From Pedobacter kyonggii (lineage in GTDB: Bacteria > Bacteroidota > Bacteroidia > Sphingobacteriales > Sphingobacteriaceae), in contig NZ_SIXF01000006.1 in NCBI RefSeq assembly GCF_004310665.1, positions 124,001 to 188,000 on the forward strand: a DNA stretch of 64,000 bases. The letters are read 5' to 3'. The notes under the pieces were generated by a model. That model saw nothing but the letters and a program-made list of their open reading frames with translations. It was not told where the DNA came from and did not search any database. Of this stretch, positions 62,315 through 64,000 are shown in pieces. The translations under genes and the position numbers were made by a program. How positions within the stretch are numbered: the stretch's first letter is position 1; each line of letters begins with the position of its first letter.

Positions 62315-63022
62315 ATGACGAGTGAAGAAAAAATTAGAAGCGCTTTTGAAAACAAAGACTGGCAAGAAATTAAAGTAACAGACTCTTGGCAAATTTTTAA
62401 AATAATGGCCGAATTTGTAGACGGTTTTGAAAAACTGGCTAAAATTGGCCCATGTGTTACCATTTATGGTTCGGCACGTACAGCTCAAACACACCGATAT
62501 TACCAATTGGCAGAGCAGTGCGGTAAATTATTAACCGATCGTGGTTATGGTGTAATCACTGGCGGTGGCCCTGGTATTATGGAAGCCGGTAATAAAGGTG
62601 CCCACACCAATGGGGGTAAATCGGTAGGTTTAAACATCGAGTTGCCTTTTGAGCAGTTCCACAATAAATATATCGATCATAATAAATTGCTGGAGTTTGA
62701 TTATTTCTTTGTGCGCAAAGTCATGTTCATGAAATATAGCCAGGGTTTTGTGGTTTTACCAGGTGGTTTTGGCACTATGGATGAACTTTTTGAAGCTTTA
62801 ACCTTGATCCAGACCGGAAAAATTGCACGTTTCCCAATTGTATTGGTGGGTGTTGATTATTGGGGTGGATTAATCGACTGGATTAAAGGAACGATGTTGC
62901 AGAAGGAACACAATATCCACGAAGAAGATTTAAACCTTTTCAGATTGGTTGATACAGCTGAAGAAGCTGCAGAACACATTTTCCGTTTCTATGATAAATA
63001 TGTACTTAAACCGAATTTCTAG
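62315..63022 (+). CDS. LOG family protein (cytokinin-riboside phosphorylase-like)
   Basis: A 235-residue Rossmann-like protein of the TIGR00730/LOG family. VTIYGSARTAQTHRYYQLAE, GVITGGGPGIMEAGNKGAH and the signature VVLPGGFGTMDELFEALTLI (PGGxGTxxE) are present. Members hydrolyse nucleoside 5'-monophosphates to base and ribose phosphate; the natural role in bacteria is uncertain. It follows the symporter gene by 17 bp. Confidence 0.93.
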   Translation: MTSEEKIRSAFENKDWQEIKVTDSWQIFKIMAEFVDGFEKLAKIGPCVTIYGSARTAQTHRYYQLAEQCGKLLTDRGYGVITGGGPGIMEAGNKGAHTNGGKSVGLNIELPFEQFHNKYIDHNKLLEFDYFFVRKVMFMKYSQGFVVLPGGFGTMDELFEALTLIQTGKIARFPIVLVGVDYWGGLIDWIKGTMLQKEHNIHEEDLNLFRLVDTAEEAAEHIFRFYDKYVLKPNF

Positions 63023-63025
63023 GTT

Positions 63026-63125
63026 GATATGATAGGTTAACTGGTCAATTGTTTAAATCGGTTAACTGAAAATTGTAAACTGGTTATTGGTTAACTGAAA
63101 ATTGCAAATCGGAAACTGTCAACTG
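63026..63125. repeat. Degenerate short tandem repeats after the LOG gene
   Basis: Units of the form GGTTAACTGAAAATTGTAAA recur four or so times in imperfect form, including a shortened GAAACTGTCAACTGAAAA at the end. They lie just before the terminator. Confidence 0.55.
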
Positions 63126-63130
63126 AAAAA

Positions 63131-63159
63131 AGTGCTTACAAACAATAAGCACTTTTTTT
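63131..63159 (+). terminator. Rho-independent terminator of the symporter-LOG unit
   Basis: AGTGCTTA (63131-63138) pairs with TAAGCACT (63146-63153), followed by a T-run on the plus strand and preceded by an A-run, so it could work in both directions. Confidence 0.82.
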
Positions 63160-63219
63160 ATGTCTTCATTTATTGTAACAACTGGAGAAAACTGCTATCT
63201 AAAATAAAACGTATCTAAA

Positions 63220-63720
63220 ATGTCGAAATTTATCAGCTGGAAAAACAATTGGTTAAGTGGAAACTTTCAACTCTTTACAGACGGTGTACAGAAAGGAGCA
63301 ATCACTTTTGGAACATGGAAAAGCGATGCAGAGGGCGTGTTTGATGACAAAAATTATTTCTTCTCCAATGTGGGCTTTTGGCAATCGAGAACTAATGTAA
63401 TCGACCGAAAAACAAATGAACTGGTTGCGGTGATTACTTACGACAGCTGGAAATCAAAAGCCGTAATCAGCTTAAAATCTGGCGAACGGTACGAATGGAC
63501 ATCAACTGGAATATGGAAATCGCAGTTTACGGTAAGCAATTATAACAACGAGCACATCACGTATAACGCAAGCAGCTATAGCGGTGCAATATCATCGGAT
63601 ACAGACAATGAATTATTGATTGTATCAGGTTTGTTTATTAAGCATATTTACAACAAACGGGTAGTTACACTTATTGCATGCTTCATGCCGATTATAGTGA
63701 TATCAACAATGCGCCATTAG
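63220..63720 (+). CDS. Unrecognised protein, tandem family copy 1
   Basis: A 166-residue protein (MSKFISWKNNWLSGNFQLFT). The body is beta-strand-like with recurring Trp-Lys/Ser units (TFGTWKSDAEG, VITYDSWKSKAV, STGIWKSQFTV). A C-terminal hydrophobic segment (VVTLIACFMPIIVIST) may anchor it to a membrane. No family is recognised; a LURP-one/Tubby-like beta fold is one possibility. It is followed after 24 bp by a related gene, so the two arose by tandem duplication. Confidence 0.65.
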   Translation: MSKFISWKNNWLSGNFQLFTDGVQKGAITFGTWKSDAEGVFDDKNYFFSNVGFWQSRTNVIDRKTNELVAVITYDSWKSKAVISLKSGERYEWTSTGIWKSQFTVSNYNNEHITYNASSYSGAISSDTDNELLIVSGLFIKHIYNKRVVTLIACFMPIIVISTMRH

Positions 63721-63744
63721 TAGTGAATTAAATCCTTTTGTGAG

Positions 63745-64000
63745 ATGGAACAGGTATTAAATTGGAGAAAAGGTTTATTTGATAGCAATTATCAAGTATT
63801 TAACAACGGATTATTAAAATTTTCGCTGAATTTTAGTTCGTGGAAAAATTCGGCAATAGCCACTACCCAGGCAGGCATTTACCTGTTAAAAAGTGAAGGA
63901 TTTTCTAAACCTGAAACTAAATTACTGAACAATCAGAATGAGGTTTTAGCCATAATTACTTACGACTGGCTTCGTTTTAAAGCAAAAATTGTATTTGCCT
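63745..64000 (+). CDS. Unrecognised protein, tandem family copy 2 (cut by the right edge)
   Basis: The ATG at 63745 opens 85 codons that run off the window. MEQVLNWRKGLFDSNYQVFN parallels the start of the preceding gene, NFSSWKNSAIATTQAGIYLL its second segment, and EVLAIITYDWLRFKAKIV matches its VAVITYDSWKSKAVISL. Length and C-terminus cannot be judged. Function unknown. Confidence 0.7.
   Translation, partial: MEQVLNWRKGLFDSNYQVFNNGLLKFSLNFSSWKNSAIATTQAGIYLLKSEGFSKPETKLLNNQNEVLAIITYDWLRFKAKIVFA

Noticed and set aside
1-64000. rRNA, tRNA, integrase or transposase genes
   Set aside because: Looked for on both strands; none was recognised, apart from the ABC and molybdoprotein fragments, which do not indicate a mobile element by themselves.

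Overview
The window reads as chromosome of a Bacteroidota bacterium, most probably Sphingobacteriaceae and Pedobacter-like (inference from gene content; no rRNA or tRNA is present to place it). The signs are two SusC/SusD outer-membrane uptake pairs, a FecR/ECF sigma pair feeding an STN-domain receptor, lipoprotein signals of the Bacteroidota type, AT-rich spacers, start codons mostly without Shine-Dalgarno sequences, and promoter candidates of the TTG / TAnnTTTG type. Many spacers carry palindromic dispersed repeats. No phage, insertion sequence, CRISPR array or replication origin was seen.

Layout. 1-12.9 kb: a glycan-use region on the minus strand with a GH43 enzyme (cut by the left edge), a GH88 unsaturated uronyl hydrolase, a ROK sugar kinase, an epimerase and a Crp-type regulator, a SusC/SusD pair and an AraC regulator. 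13-21 kb: an RteC-like protein facing a small RpoA-CTD-like protein with a structured leader, an orphan LytS-type sensor kinase, a secreted M60-like metallopeptidase lipoprotein, a PAP2 phosphatase and an alpha/beta hydrolase. 21-29 kb: a second SusC/SusD locus with FecR and a divergently transcribed ECF sigma factor; its SusD has a twin-arginine-type lipoprotein signal. 29-33 kb: an oxidoreductase, an ABC-transporter fragment, and an ECF sigma / zinc anti-sigma / peroxiredoxin-like module.

33.5-41.1 kb: a compact plus-strand molybdenum-cofactor cluster (XdhC, MocA-like, MoaA, MoeA, TauE/SafE permease, a decayed molybdoprotein gene, MoaD, MoeB-rhodanese, MoaE, and a MoaC-MoaB fusion). It covers nearly the whole route from GTP to Moco, while the only possible client enzyme inside it is broken. 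41-45 kb: small unknown proteins, a cold-shock protein and NhaA. 45.6-52.2 kb: a tripartite RND efflux pump with its TetR repressor; palindromic operator candidates sit before the pump genes and on the TetR promoter. 53-57.6 kb: trpD-trpF-trpB-trpA behind a complete transcription attenuator, with a 17-residue leader peptide holding three consecutive Trp codons, a mutually exclusive antiterminator, and an intrinsic terminator. 57.6-64 kb: a Kir-type potassium channel, an SDR oxidoreductase, RecR, a sodium:solute symporter, a LOG-family protein, and two tandem paralogues of an unrecognised family, the last cut by the right edge.

The strongest regulatory discovery is the trp attenuator. The TetR operator set, the structured leader of the RpoA-CTD-like gene and the Tat-type SusD lipoprotein are the next best leads. 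All calls come from reading the sequence; no database search was run.
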